Notes under the pieces: model-generated
Seen by the model: the letters and a program-made list of their open reading frames with translations, nothing else
Told to the model about the DNA's origin: nothing
The model's database searches: none
Made by a program: the position numbers and the translations under genes
Shown: one piece after another, positions 1 to 10,345 of the stretch
Position numbering within the stretch: the first letter of the stretch is position 1
How the letters are laid out: each line of letters starts with the position of its first letter
From: Leptodactylus fallax
Taxonomy: Eukaryota > Chordata > Amphibia > Anura > Leptodactylidae
Assembly: GCA_947044405.1 (NCBI GenBank)
Contig: CAMRHE010000359.1
Span: forward strand, 1,178,001 to 1,242,000
DNA length: 64,000 nucleotides
Direction of reading: 5' to 3'

Positions 1-541
1 AGTAGTGGGGTTATGACAGCATGTTTGAAAGAGGATGGGAAAATTCCAGAAGAGAGAGAGGTTAAATATTTTAGTAAGGTAAGTCGTGACGGCAGGCGAC
101 AGAGACTGGAGAAGGTGTGAGGGGAAAGGGTCACTACTGCAGGTCATAGGGCGAGAAGAAGAAAGTAGCTGAGATACTTCCTCCTTTGTAACCGGTTCAA
201 AATATGAGAATGAACAGTCTGAAGTGTGGCTAGTGAGGGGGTCAGTGCCAGCTGGGGATTGGGCAGTTATTTCCTGACGGTTCTCAGGAAATATAAATTT
301 TATCATGGAAATAAGTGGCCAGGTCATCTGCGCTAAGGTCTGTGAATGGCATCTGCACCTTGGGAGTGAGTAAGGAGTGAAAAGTTTTAAATAGCCTTTT
401 AAGGTTACAGGAGAGAGTAGAGATGAGAGCGGTGAAATAGGCTTGTTTGGCTAGGTGAAGGGCAGAATTATAGGTTTTAAGCATAAATTTAAAATGGAGG
501 AAGTCTGCTATATAGCGACATACTGTCCCATTGTGATTCGA
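1..541 (-). pseudogene. L2/CR1-clade LINE reverse transcriptase fragment
   Basis: Read on the minus strand, this stretch encodes the segment just before and into the reverse transcriptase domain of a non-LTR retrotransposon. Recognisable blocks are 'AKQAYFTALIS', 'LFKTFHSLLTP' and 'DLATYFHDKI' (about 520-290), then 'FEPVTKEEVSQLLSSS', 'LLQSLSPAV', 'FNLSLSSGIFPSSFKHAV' and 'ITPLL' (about 180-1). This is the usual order in CR1/L2-type pol proteins. The reading is interrupted by a stop and frame change near 284-290, so the copy is dead. It is cut by the window edge at 1, so the catalytic FADD-type motif lies outside. It ends abruptly near 515-541 against foldback-type sequence. The clade assignment is from family knowledge; the exact family is not determined. 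Confidence 0.75.
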
Positions 542-661
542 GTATAGGACAGTATGTTGCTGGACTCCTAGCATCATTTATAACTCCCATCAGTTGCCAG
601 GAAGTAAGGCACTCACACAGACTGAGTCTCATATCCGAGACTCGGTAGTGTGAAAGCATCC
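542..661. repeat. Partial relative of the adjacent foldback element
   Basis: The motif 'GACATACTGTCCC' near 518-531 and 'GGACTCCTAGCA' near 562-574 recur in slightly different form inside the foldback element that follows (for example 'GACATATTGTCCC' near 803-815). This suggests a damaged second copy lying between the LINE fragment and the complete foldback. Boundaries are uncertain. Confidence 0.35.
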
Positions 662-902
662 TTAGGGTAGCAGCACATGACCGTGTTTCACCCGTGAAAC
701 ATGGTCCGTGTGTTAGCCAGATTTACCAGCTTGAACTTCATGCTGGGAGCGGGACTCCTAGCAGTATAGTTATCTAAGATGGTAGGAGTCCCTGCCTCCC
801 AGCGACATATTGTCCCGAAATGTAATCGTTCAAGCTGGTAAATCTGGCTAACACACGGACTGTGTTTCACGGATGAAACATGGTCGTGTGCTGCTACCCT
901 AA
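662..902. mobile_element. Foldback MITE, about 241 bp
   Basis: The sequence begins TTAGGGTAGCAGCACATGAC and ends with its near-exact reverse complement finishing in CCCTAA. The outer arms (662-735 and 828-902) pair over roughly 74 bases. An inner pair around 741-760 and 780-800 ('GGGACTCCTA' against 'TAGGAGTCCC') extends the hairpin almost to the centre. No protein is encoded. The structure fits a non-autonomous DNA transposon moved in trans; the superfamily is not decided by the visible flanks. Confidence 0.75.
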
Positions 903-2680
903 ATTTGAGGATTTAGTAATCTGCAGTAACTGCGTAGAGGATGAGAGTTACCACACCCTGTGGTCTCATAGCATGGAGCAATATGATAATTCAAATGTCC
1001 TCCAGGCCATGCGAATGAGGCCTCGAATGCTGTGTGTGAATCCAGTCTAAGACACATGAGCAGTAATAGTAGTGAGTTACTGGGACAATGGATGAGGTAT
1101 ATACAAATATCATCCACATGCTGAAACCATGACTCGCAGCACAAGGTGACCTGCAAATTGCTGAGGGGTTTCACCTAAGGCATTCAGCCTTTGCAATGCA
1201 AGTTTTTGGAGAAATTTGCAGGACAACCACAGCAAAAAAAAACATTTGATTTCAGATATGTTTTCTTGCAGCGGTCTGCAAAGAATCATATTCTTCTCCC
1301 CGTAGGATGTTACTTACTATCAACGCCAACCTGCTGCACTCACTGTGGTTCTGGACCATACTAGTTCTCACTCTGCAGTGTTTGGGATCGTGGCACTTGG
1401 GGACGATCATGTGAGAGTAGCTGGTCAAGCAGCCTGGGACTGACCTATTCCCCTGATCTTAAATCTTTTCTTTCCCTGCAGCTGGCTGCAAATATTAAGG
1501 CACAGTAATCTAAGCATAACACTGCAAAAAAAGCACAAAACATCCTAAATGCACATTATCAGCTATGGAGTTTATGCTCCTATGACCATAATTATTCTCA
1601 TTTTACACCTTTTCAAGTAGGTTGTCTGTGTAGGTAATGATCCTGGCATTGTCCCAGAGTTTTACTTATTTTTTAAAAGGAAAGTCTCAGATCACATCCC
1701 CGGAGTAGCTTGAGGTCTTGCAGTAACTTTAGCATATTAAGGTAATTACTCTACCCTGCTTCTGAGCAATGTCAGTGCTGACAGTAGATAAATTAACAGC
1801 CCTAGAGGCATTTATTTCAGTGCTTCACACACATGGCAGGGATAATTTTTCTTACTTTTATTTTTATCCTCCACCTTATTTCGCTCCACCTCACAAGATT
1901 GTTCCACTTTTAAAAGCTGTATAGTCTTTTGTATACTGGATGCGTGAACTATATTTTCTTAATATGATAGCATATGTAGTGAATAATTCATACTTTCGGT
2001 GTCCATTCACATGGTCTATACCGTCATGCATACATGTGAGCTTCAGTGCAACTTAAAGGGATGCTCTCATCTGGAACATTCACGGCATATCCATAAATGT
2101 CCAATAGATGCAGTTTCCACTTCTGGGACTCACATCTTTCTGGTGCATTTAGCAGCTATCTATATCTGCTATCCATTCTCACTTGGAAATTCTCCATATG
2201 GAAACCCCATACACAGTATAAAAGGAGATTTACAGATCATGCAACACTTGGATTATGGTGGTCATAGTTCAGTTCTGCAGAACCATGGAGAGTATGGATG
2301 CTGTAGCTGTAATGTGCAGGACGAAGTTTCAGAACTCTTTACTGTAACTTTGTGACTTGACATAACTTGAAACGACCATCATGCACCTTCACCCACCTGG
2401 CCAGTGCAAGGTCACTTTCCTATGTGAGTTTTAGTCTAATTATGTGGATGAGAATTGTCTGAATCTCTTCCACTATGCTGTTACAGTAGATTGCAGTTGG
2501 CTAGCCCCTGGTGAGTTGGCCGTAGCTAACCTGCTGTGACTATGGCCAGTCTTCTAGCCTGTTAAGTACTCAATATCGGTTCAGTCAATGTGACCCATAA
2601 TAAAATCCTTGCCTTCAGTGGCTTGCTTAGTGTATGGCTTGTGAGGTAGATGCACCTAATAAATTTCTAAGCCAATGCTA
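903..2680. other. No recognisable gene or repeat
   Basis: Unique-looking AT-rich DNA. A 118-codon open frame on the plus strand at 1999-2355 has no recognisable domain and is treated as chance. Confidence 0.5.
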
Positions 2681-2900
2681 ATGCAGAAAAACTTTCATTA
2701 TAATCAGTATCATTAATGCATAAGCCCAGGTACTCAGGTGGAAAGACTGGAGATTGTTAATTATTAAATTATGATTTATGTTCTTCAGTTTATTCTGGAG
2801 CATTTAAGGCATCTTATTAAAGAAATTAAGAAGCGAGGTGCAAGGACTAGTTAATTATGTTTTAATGCCTTAGATTTATTACTGGAGCTTTTCTACGCCC
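2681..2900. promoter_or_regulatory. AT-rich block with clustered TAATTA-type motifs
   Basis: The block contains several homeodomain-type cores (near 2757-2770 and 2850-2858) and an imperfect inverted pair: 'TTTAAGGCAT' near 2803 against 'ATGCCTTAGA' near 2866. It has no repeat signature and looks like many vertebrate conserved non-coding elements. That is only an impression; conservation cannot be tested here. Confidence 0.2.
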
Positions 2901-3707
2901 ATTATTCTTTAAATTGAAAAGAATCTATCATACAAATATAATTATTATATCAATGTATTAAACACGCTCATTTACTTGAAACCATTCTGCACATAAATCA
3001 TTGTATTAAACTAGTATATGGAAAGTACAGACAGTTACACTTCATTTGAGCTTTCTGTCACCCGCTCACCTCTTTTGCTCGCTTCCGTTGCTCTGATCCT
3101 CCCTGCTCCCATCTGGCCACCTCCTCTGCTGCTGATAGTGGCTTCTATAGGGTGTGCACATTGGCTTTTGCTATTTATGAAAGGGCCAGTCTTCACATTA
3201 GTAATTGTGTTCCCAGGCAATCCATACTGTCCCTATATAAGTGTGCTCAGCCCTCTGCTTGGTGCCCGAGCAATAAGGTTCCTAGTGTGCTAGAACTGCA
3301 GTTAGGCGTTCCTGTTATTTAGCCCTCGGCTTGATCCTGACTACTGTGTCTAATTTGAAACTAAAAAATGCCCATTATAATTATAATAAATTATATATTC
3401 ATTTATTTCACAATATGCAAATAAGCTGTCTGGAGCACTCAAGGCAACTCCCTTCTTCCAAACTACCACCCCCTCCATTGTTTCAAAACTTTAATACGCC
3501 TTCCTTCCTCCTCCCTTCTTTGAGTGACAGGGACAGTAAGCTTTGCTTAAATCTCACCTGGTCTTGTGTTCATGCTGGAGCCGCCCTCAGTGTTCCTGAC
3601 TGCTCATTTGCATATTATGAAATAAATTAATCTTGGCAACAGAGGCAGGATTTTTCAGGGGTAAAAAGGTGCTACATTCAGGTGACTCTGACCTATCTAA
3701 CTTGTTG
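2901..3707. other. No firm feature
   Basis: The open frame at 3018-3293 (plus) lies in pyrimidine-rich sequence and has no recognisable domain. No repeat boundary can be supported. Confidence 0.4.
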
Positions 3708-3727
3708 CTGGTGACAGACTCCCTTTA
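3708..3727. repeat. Right end of a TTAA-type MITE
   Basis: CTGGTGACAGACTCCCTTTAA is the mirror of the 'TTAAAGG-AGTCTGTCA' type terminus that is also seen at 42958 and 43330-43348. Only this end is clear. The body probably lies to the left, around 3640-3707. Confidence 0.4.
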
Positions 3728-4082
3728 ATAAAGAACAATTAAAATAAAGTCAGTTAAAAGAGAGAGAGAGGAGCACAATGGATTACAACGAATGATCTGA
3801 TAGAATAATATAGAGGAGTAGGTGAAAACCACATATCCAAAACACATCTTTAAGGTAGCCAAATAGGAGCAAAGAATCCTTGATGCACGTTTCGCTAAAT
3901 TAATCTTCGCAGAAGTCATATTGAGGTTGGAGTACGTTTCTGGGTAATTACTATGCCTACTTTGACCTGATTCTGACTTCTACACTTTTTCCGCCTGTCC
4001 TGACCACCTGCCTGTAACTGTCGATTCCCTTGCTGATTCCTAGGTGCTTTCAATTAGCATCTCTCAGCCTGCTGGGCCAGCT
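3728..4082. other. No firm feature
   Basis: Contains a short GA run near 3760-3772 and a 'CACGTTTCGCTAAATTAATC' stretch near 3883. No gene is recognised. Confidence 0.35.
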
Positions 4083-4230
4083 GCTACCAGTACCAGGACC
4101 ACCTCAGGAGGTAGCAACCTGTCATTTACCCCACAGCACAGTGCAGACTGCTGTACAAAGGTGAATACCAGGACTGCTTAGTCAATGCCCTTAGAGGTAG
4201 TCCAGTCAGACTGGTTTGGCAGTGCATTGG
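4083..4230 (+). repeat. Dispersed repeat family F, copy 1
   Basis: Shares ordered blocks with 15390-15570 and 41650-41830: a 'GGACCAC...GGTAGTGA/GCAACCT' block, a CACAG block, a 'TTAGTCAATGCCCTTAGAGG' block and a final 'GTTTGGCAGTGCA'. No coding sequence is apparent. The parent element is not identified; a retroelement terminus is possible. Confidence 0.45.
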
Positions 4231-4244
4231 GTTCATGAGGGTAT

Positions 4245-4414
4245 GTACACGGCGGAAAATGAAGAGGCATTCCTCTTCATTTTCTGCCACCATATATTTG
4301 GCCGCAGTCTAGCCGCGCCGGGATGAAAACAATAGGAGGCAGATTCTGGGCAGAATCTGCTGCGGATTTGGGAGAATCCGCCCCTAAATCTGCGCAAAAT
4401 TTCGCCGTGTGAAC
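4245..4414. mobile_element. Small MITE with GTACACGGCGG / CCGTGTGAAC ends
   Basis: The left end GTACACGGCGGAAAAT pairs with the right end, whose reverse complement reads GTTCACACGGCGAAAT. An internal hairpin lies near 4256-4283 ('AATGAAGAGGC' against 'CTCTTCATT'). The wording resembles the larger 'GGTTCACAC' family found at 7013, 25158 and 32757. Confidence 0.5.
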
Positions 4415-5732
4415 AAGCCTTTACCTTCTGACTAAGATAGTTTGCTCAGGCGATGGACTGTGCTGGCAAATCAAGATCAGTTGTACAAATACTCTATGAT
4501 GGTATAATCAATCTGACACATCTCCAGGACCAGATATTGCAGATACTGTACACTGGATTTTACTTCTCCTGTAACCGCTATGCCAGTTCCTGCTGCTCTG
4601 TAACCTACTACATGTTCACATAGTGGCGGTACTTGCATTCAACTGCTCTTGTCTCTGTGCTTTGATGGGAATCCAAAAGCATGTCGTAGATTTGTAACCA
4701 GTGTATGATCCATATTAAGTTGAATGTGCACAACTTTCAAGCCATGATAACATGTAACATTTTTAAATATCCAATATGCTTTATACAGTATGTCACGGAA
4801 ATGCAGCACATTTTTACTGTTGATTTCATTTATTTCAATGCACAGAAATCATTGTCTTAAATTCTGCATGTAAACCAGCACCATAATTTATATATAACAC
4901 ATGTGATTTCATTGTTAGTTTTAATGCAGATTTCTTCTTCGTAGTGTATACATATCCTAAGGGGACATTTCCTGAGGTATCCCTCTGTCTGAAGTCCACA
5001 CAGTGAAAATAATGTATGCCGATGTATACCAGTCTGCTGTATAGTATTTAAGCATATGCTGGGTAAGTGGTGCCATATAATACATTCAGTTTATGCACTG
5101 GAAGCTTTTTCCAGGTATATGCAGGATATTGTTCTCAAACGATGTGTGAACAGAGCACTACAAAGCTTGAATATTTCACATCCAAGGTGTCAAGTTTTTT
5201 TTTATTCCTGGGTACAATGGTGCAGCAAGCTCCAGTTTTTGTGGCTGTAAAAGAACAGTGAAAATCTGATGGAAGAGAACTAATGGAAGGCATAAGGGAG
5301 CCTTAAAGCATTACATTATCAAAAAGTAGTAATTATCCTTTATATATTTATAGGATCATAATGTTCTGTAATGCTTAATGCAGAAAATAAAAAATTGTAG
5401 GCAAGTTTCTGTATTGCAGACACACATATGTAGATGCACAGGCTCATACTCTAGAGACAATCTGAGAATAAAGCAATTAACCTACCAGCATGACTGTGGA
5501 AAGAAACCAGACTGCACGGAGAACACAAGAGAACTATTATGCCATGCAGATACCCTTGCTAAAATATGAAAAAAATGGCTTTAGTAACCCATATTCTGCT
5601 ATTTATCACGTAAAATCATGACAACCCTCCATTGTTAAAGCTATAATGCTATATCAAAGTCAGTCATTGAGGACGCTAATGCTCATTTTTAAGTATATGT
5701 CCAAATATCTGCTATATATATATAATATAATA
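4415..5732. other. No recognisable gene or repeat
   Basis: AT-rich DNA with only short chance open frames. Confidence 0.45.
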
Positions 5733-5784
<52 letters not shown>

Positions 5785-5794
5785 CTCTATCTAT
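5733..5794. repeat. (ATCT)n microsatellite
   Basis: About fifteen almost perfect ATCT units with one CTCT interruption near the right end. Confidence 0.95.
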
Positions 5795-6130
5795 AGTAAT
5801 AGAAAGTTCACAGCAGCACCATATTAAAAAAAAAATTGGGTGCAACTAAATGCCTCAGATCCTTGACTGAAAAAAATCCACTGCATATAAAACCAAGAAA
5901 AAGGCAGCACAAAAATTAGTGAAAAAAAAAAAAGATAAAATGTGGAATTTATTTAATGCACATTTCAGCCCCATACTCTGGAACCTTTCTCAAGCTATAC
6001 ATTCTCTATATATGTCACAAAATTTATTATTTCACAAGGCAATTATATTATAACTGGGCTAGAAACATAATTATGATATTCAGTATCCCTCCTATGACTG
6101 CATATAAATAGAGCATGTTACAGAGGCAGA
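5795..6130. other. No firm feature
   Basis: Poly(A)-rich and AT-rich sequence. 'GCACATTTCAGCCCCATACT' near 5960 resembles a motif common in frog dispersed repeats, but no boundary can be set. Confidence 0.3.
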
Positions 6131-6712
6131 GTCTCTCAGAAGCTGATGGTCAGAAGTTCACCAATCTGTGTCTAAAAATTGTAGAGAAATTTCAGAAAAA
6201 TGTTCCTTAGCATAAAATTGTAAAGGCTTTGGATATTCCTCTATTTACATTGTGTGGTCCACAAATGCAAGTTAAAGCTTTATCATGCAAAGAAGAAGCA
6301 ATATATGAAGCAATATATGAACATAATCCAAAAGTGCCCCCATCTTCTCTTGCAGTGTGCCTTGAAACACATAAGCAAAATGTCACCACAAGCCTCTCCT
6401 CTCTCTTATATATTTTTTAACATGAAGATTAAAAGTTAAGTTTTCATTTCTATATTTATTTTGGTGCTGGATTTCACATTTTTGTGCTCACTTACAATAG
6501 ACTAAGGCAAAATGAAAAACTGTTCTGTGGTCAGATGAATCAAAATTTGAAATTCTTTATGGAAACCCAAGACAATATGTCATGCGGACTTAAGAGAAGT
6601 GGGACCATGTTATCAGTGGACAGTTAAAAGCCTGCATCTCTGATGGTGTGGAGTTGTATTAATGCCTATTGCATATTCAGCTTACACATCTTGAAAGGGC
6701 CCAGGTTCTGAT
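6131..6712 (+). pseudogene. Decayed Tc1-type transposase remnant
   Basis: Two separated blocks match one Tc1-type transposase lineage in the same orientation. The first (about 6131-6350) covers the start region and helix-turn-helix ('ICVKNCREISEKCS'-like in broken frames) and then jumps to the 'CKLKLYHAKKKQYM' segment. The second (about 6505-6710) carries the first catalytic aspartate motif 'LWSDESKFEIL', then 'YGNPRQYVMRT' and the 'ASLMVW' region in broken frames. About 150 bases between them (6355-6505) have no counterpart, and the second catalytic aspartate and the glutamate are missing. The copy is clearly inactive. Assignment to Tc1 is confident from the motif order; the exact family is from memory. 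Confidence 0.65.
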
Positions 6713-7012
6713 ACAATGGTCCAGCAGGAGACACCCAAATTTAAAGGGTACCGTGATTTGTTTCCAAGGGGTTGTTGAAGGGTTGGTGCCTAGAATCAAC
6801 TTATTTGGTGGGCCCCTAGAATCATTTTATATGGTGAAACCAAGGAGCTTCAGTCTGACACTGATTGTGTATCTTAGGAATGTGTCTTGCACAAGCTACT
6901 TGTTGTTGACTACTTCCCTTAGTATTATATACACTCCACTACTTACCCTTCTGCTCCTTCATTGGGATCATTAGGTGCCCTGTACTTTGGTGGCGACATT
7001 GCCAATTGGTAA
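6713..7012. other. No firm feature
   Basis: Linker DNA between the decayed Tc1 copy and the nested repeat block. No gene is recognised. Confidence 0.35.
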
Positions 7013-7516
7013 GGCTGGGTTCACACCAGCCAGAGGCGTAGCTAGGGGTTCAGCACAGGGGTGCGAACATGTCCAAGTGGGCCCCCAACTTGGACTTGTT
7101 TGTATACCGATACTATCCGTATACGGTGAGCGTATAGTGGTATATAGCAGCTCTACACAGGGCTCTGCAGACGATTTAGGTGAATACAGGGCAGTAACAT
7201 TTTGTGACTTACCGGTGATGTCTCTGACCAATCCTTCACATTTCCCATCTCTTTCATCTGGACGGCCATGACCACTTCTTTCAGTCTCTGTAGAGTTTGC
7301 AACACAGACATCTTTGGCTCCTCACTTTTCCAGGCACCTGACCCATGTTGTCCTCACCTGCACACCCATCCTGCTGCTACCCCCAATTATAAAATATATA
7401 ATATAACCCTCTATAATGAATAATACCCCCAAGTGTATCTTTAAGTTAATAACTTCCCTGTGCACCCCTTTAAATAGTGCCCCTTATTAATAATGCCCCA
7501 GATGTTTCCTAATTAA

Positions 7517-7846
7517 AAAGGAAAAAAAAGGGAAAAAAATTATTGAGGTTCCAATACTCCGGACCCCCAGGATCAGCTGTTTGAATGAACCATGGTACCT
7601 GTGTAAGCGCCGTGACCCCTTCTCTGTTTACATAGTGTCATTCTTTTCATAGCTGTAACTACAGCCTTGTTCTATACATGTCTATGTGACAAGGCTGGAA
7701 TTACATCGGTCACTATAAACAGACAGCATGCGACATAAACAGGCGCCATAGCCCCTTCATACAGCTGATCAGTGGGGAATCACTTATCTCTTATTGATGT
7801 TTTATTCTGAGGATAGACCATCAATAAAAATGAGCTGGAAAACTCC
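7517..7846 (-). mobile_element. TTAA-type MITE, family A
   Basis: TTAA occurs directly before and after (7513-7516 and 7847-7850), as for elements that use TTAA target sites. Read on the minus strand it begins with a 'GGAGTTTTCCAGC' end, then 'GATGGTCTATCCTCAGAATA', and reaches 'AGCTGATC' near both halves. The same phrases occur at 39035-39353 and 63824-64000. No protein is encoded. It sits inside the hAT element. Confidence 0.6.
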
Positions 7847-7850
7847 TTAA

Positions 7851-8431
7851 AGAGGACCTTTCACGTCCTCATGTATATGCTGTTTTACATACCGCTAGAA
7901 GGCCGACAGCACGCTGAATTCAGCGCACTGCCAGCTTTCCCGGTATGTGCCTCGGGGCTGGAGATATTAGTTTCACGGTTTACTGTCAGAAGGGCGTTCC
8001 TGACAGTCTAGCTACGCTGTGAGGAACGCCCTCTCTGACAGTACTCATTCATAGACTTGTACTGGGGGGGGCGTTCCTCACAGCTCAGTGTCATCACCGG
8101 GCAGTAAGGAGCGCCCCCTCTGACAGTACAGCGCTATGGGCGAGTACAGAGAGAGGGGGTGTTCCTTATAGCCCAGCGATAATGCTCAGCTGTGAGGAAG
8201 GCCCCCCCCCCAGTACAAGTCTATGAACGAGAACTGTCGGGGATGGCGTTCCCCCACAGCGCAGCTAGACTGTCAGGAACGCCCTTCTGACAGTAAACCG
8301 TGAAACTAAGACCCCCAATATCTCCAGCCCTGGGGCACATACCGGGAAAGCTGGCAGTGCACTGAATTCAGCGTGCTGTCGGCTTTCTAGCAGTATGTAA
8401 AACAGCATATACATGAGGGCGTGAAAGGTCC
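7851..8431. mobile_element. 580-bp foldback MITE, copy 1
   Basis: The whole element is one long imperfect palindrome centred near 8141. The left arm starts AGAGGACCTTTCACGTCC right after TTAA. The right arm ends GGGCGTGAAAGGTCC, lacking only the last few terminal bases. Inside, 'AGGAACGCCC' / 'GGGCGTTCCT' phrases repeat four times, alternating in orientation. A second copy lies at 40588-41047. A non-coding element with TTAA at its end suggests piggyBac-type mobilisation in trans. Confidence 0.85.
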
Positions 8432-8860
8432 TGCAGCAAAAAAGAGCTGCGGGAAAAACTGCAGCGGCGACGCATCGCGGTTTTTCCTGCAGCACTTTGC
8501 ACAGAAAGTTCGCAGAGGTTTCCTCTGCAGATTTTCTGCTTCAATTATATCTACAGGAAAACCGCCAGCATTTCCGTAGGTATAATTTACATGCTGTGAT
8601 TTCCAAAACTGCGTCTGTTTTGGAAATCGCAGCGTATCCGCTGCGCATATTTTACTGCAAAGTGAGGATGGGGGCCACATGTGGCGAAAACCCACAGAAA
8701 AAAACCCAGCATTTTACATCTAGCAAATCCCATCCACACATTGCGGAAAAATACGTGCAGCAGATGCACTGCGATTTCCAAAACCGTTACGGTTTTGGAA
8801 ATTTAAGCATTTCAATTATACCTACAGAAACACTGGCGGTTTCCATATAGGTGTATTGAA
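8432..8860. repeat. CG-containing inverted-repeat element next to foldback copy 1
   Basis: Carries internal inverted blocks such as 'TTTTGGAAATCGCAG' near 8617 against 'CTGCGATTTCCAAAA' near 8768, and paired 'CAATTATA-CTACAG' phrases near 8541 and 8813. It is probably a separate MITE that inserted beside or into the foldback's right end. The termini are not resolved. Confidence 0.5.
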
Positions 8861-9806
8861 ATCATAAAGTCCACAAGGGAAGCCTTAGTCTTATTAAAAC
8901 CCAAGTGCCACCTTAATTAAATTAATTGACCCTATATTATGCCCCTGATTCCCCCTGACATAAATACTGCACCTCTAATGGCTCCTTATATTAATGACCA
9001 CCCCCTTATGGTCATATTGCCTCCTAATATAAATGATGCCCCCTAATGGCCCATTATATAAATAACCTCCCCCTTGTATTAATAATACCTCCTAATAACC
9101 CTTATATAAATGACCCCCCCATCGTCATAATGCCCCCTAATGAACCCTCCCTTATAGTTATATTTCCCCCTCCTAACCACCCCTTATACTATTACTATAC
9201 CCACAACTAAGCTAAAAAAACAAAAACAAAAGTCATATTCACCTGCGATGCTGATGAAAGGAGCCTCCGGCGCTTCCTCCCTGTCCACGCACAGGACGTC
9301 TGTGTCTGAGCGCGGGCGGCGCGATGTTGTGATGTCATCGCGCCGCCCGTGCTGAGAAGCAGTCATCAGTCTGTGGTTTCGGCGTCTTGTAAACCACAAG
9401 CCTGTATTAGCTTGCGATTTACAATACTGGTAAGTTGCAGGAGACGTTTTAACTAGATCGGTGTCTGCAAACACCGATCTAGTTAAAAATAAAGGATGTA
9501 TTAATGGCGGCCCCGGGGTGGGCCCCCAAAAATTCAGTGGGCCTAGGGCAGCCGCCCCCCTCCCCCCCCCGCTAGCTACGCCTCTGACACCAGCGTTTAA
9601 ACTATGTTTGGGGGTTTTCGTCCCCAAGCAGGACTTTTCTCTCCGCATTTTTCCAAATTTTCCGGGTGGAAACTAGCAGACACCATTGTAGTCTATGGGG
9701 ACCACGGGTTTCTGCAGGTAACTGATTTTTAAGCGGATTAGCTTTCCATTTTTTTGGTACCCAAGCAGACCTGAAGAACGGAAAGCCGTACGCTAGTGTG
9801 AACCTA

Positions 9807-10139
9807 GTGTAACATATTTTTTACACATATATTCTTTCCACCACATAGCCGGTTTCTGTTCATATTCCTATTAGAACACACCCCTCAATGATATAGTTAG
9901 ATTTGTGGTTGCTATATTGGTTTTGATATTACGACATGTATTACTGTGTACTAATATGGAACTTACCTGCTGCTTTAATGGAGCAATATTTATGTGCTAT
10001 ATTATAGTTTTGTCTTTACATTCCATAGAAATGAGGAGCAGAAGCTCCATAGTGTTAATGTGATTAGTGCGTTGGAAATATGCAACTGCGCAGTATAATA
10101 TAGCCAGGCAAAATAAGGCTTTCTTCACATGACTATGCT
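9807..10139. other. No recognisable gene or repeat
   Basis: AT-rich unique-looking DNA. Confidence 0.4.
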
Positions 10140-10345
10140 AAAGAACATGGGCTTGAAAAACTGATAAAATGTTCAATTTTTCATGGCAGTTTTACATCCA
10201 AGGGGCACCTGTTTTCACACATCCCTCACGGACCCATTGAGTCTATGATCGATCAGTGAAAAATGGCAAGAAATAGGACATATTCTATTTTTTGATGTTC
10301 CATTAAAACGGGCCATCAAAAATGGATGTGTGAACAAGCTGATTG
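10140..10345. repeat. MITE-like repeat with 'GGACATATTCTATTTTT' core
   Basis: The phrases 'TCACGGACCCATTGAGTC', 'AGGACATATTCTA' and 'GATGTGTGAACAAGC' have counterparts near 29390-29470, 31900-32060 and 36600-36730. This indicates a dispersed non-coding family. The ends are not precisely defined. Confidence 0.4.

Larger units (their letters stand above)
7031..9586. mobile_element. Non-autonomous hAT element with perfect 8-bp target duplication
   Basis: The element starts CAGAGGCGTAGCTAG and ends with the exact inverted 15-mer CTAGCTACGCCTCTG. It is flanked by identical 8-bp copies ACACCAGC at 7023-7030 and 9587-9594. An 8-bp duplication and a CAGxGGCG-type terminus are hallmarks of hAT transposons. 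The element is 2556 bp but encodes no transposase. Its own body is C- and T-rich DNA with repeated 'CCCCTTATTAATAATGCCCC'-like phrases (7380-7510 and 8890-9190) and a CG-rich right part (9240-9360). Other elements at 7517-8860 have inserted into it. The insertion lies within the D-family MITE. Confidence 0.88.
7013..9806. mobile_element. MITE of the GGTTCACAC family (D), split by a hAT insertion
   Basis: The left end is 7013-7030 (GGCTGGGTTCACACCAGC). After a 2.5-kb insertion the element resumes at 9595 and ends near 9806 with CGCTAGTGTGAACCTAG, the inverted form of its start. The body contains 'CTTTTCTCTCCGCATTTT', 'GTCTATGGGG' and 'AAGCGGATTAG', all shared with the copies at 25158-25426 and 32757-32996. 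A TAA lies just before the left end. The joined length without the insertion is about 230 bp. Confidence 0.75.

Noticed and set aside
1999..2355. 118-codon plus-strand open frame
   Set aside because: Cysteine- and histidine-rich by chance, no known domain, no splice or promoter context.
7975..9676. Several open frames of 60-150 codons around the nested block
   Set aside because: They run through inverted repeats and C-rich transposon DNA in conflicting frames on both strands.
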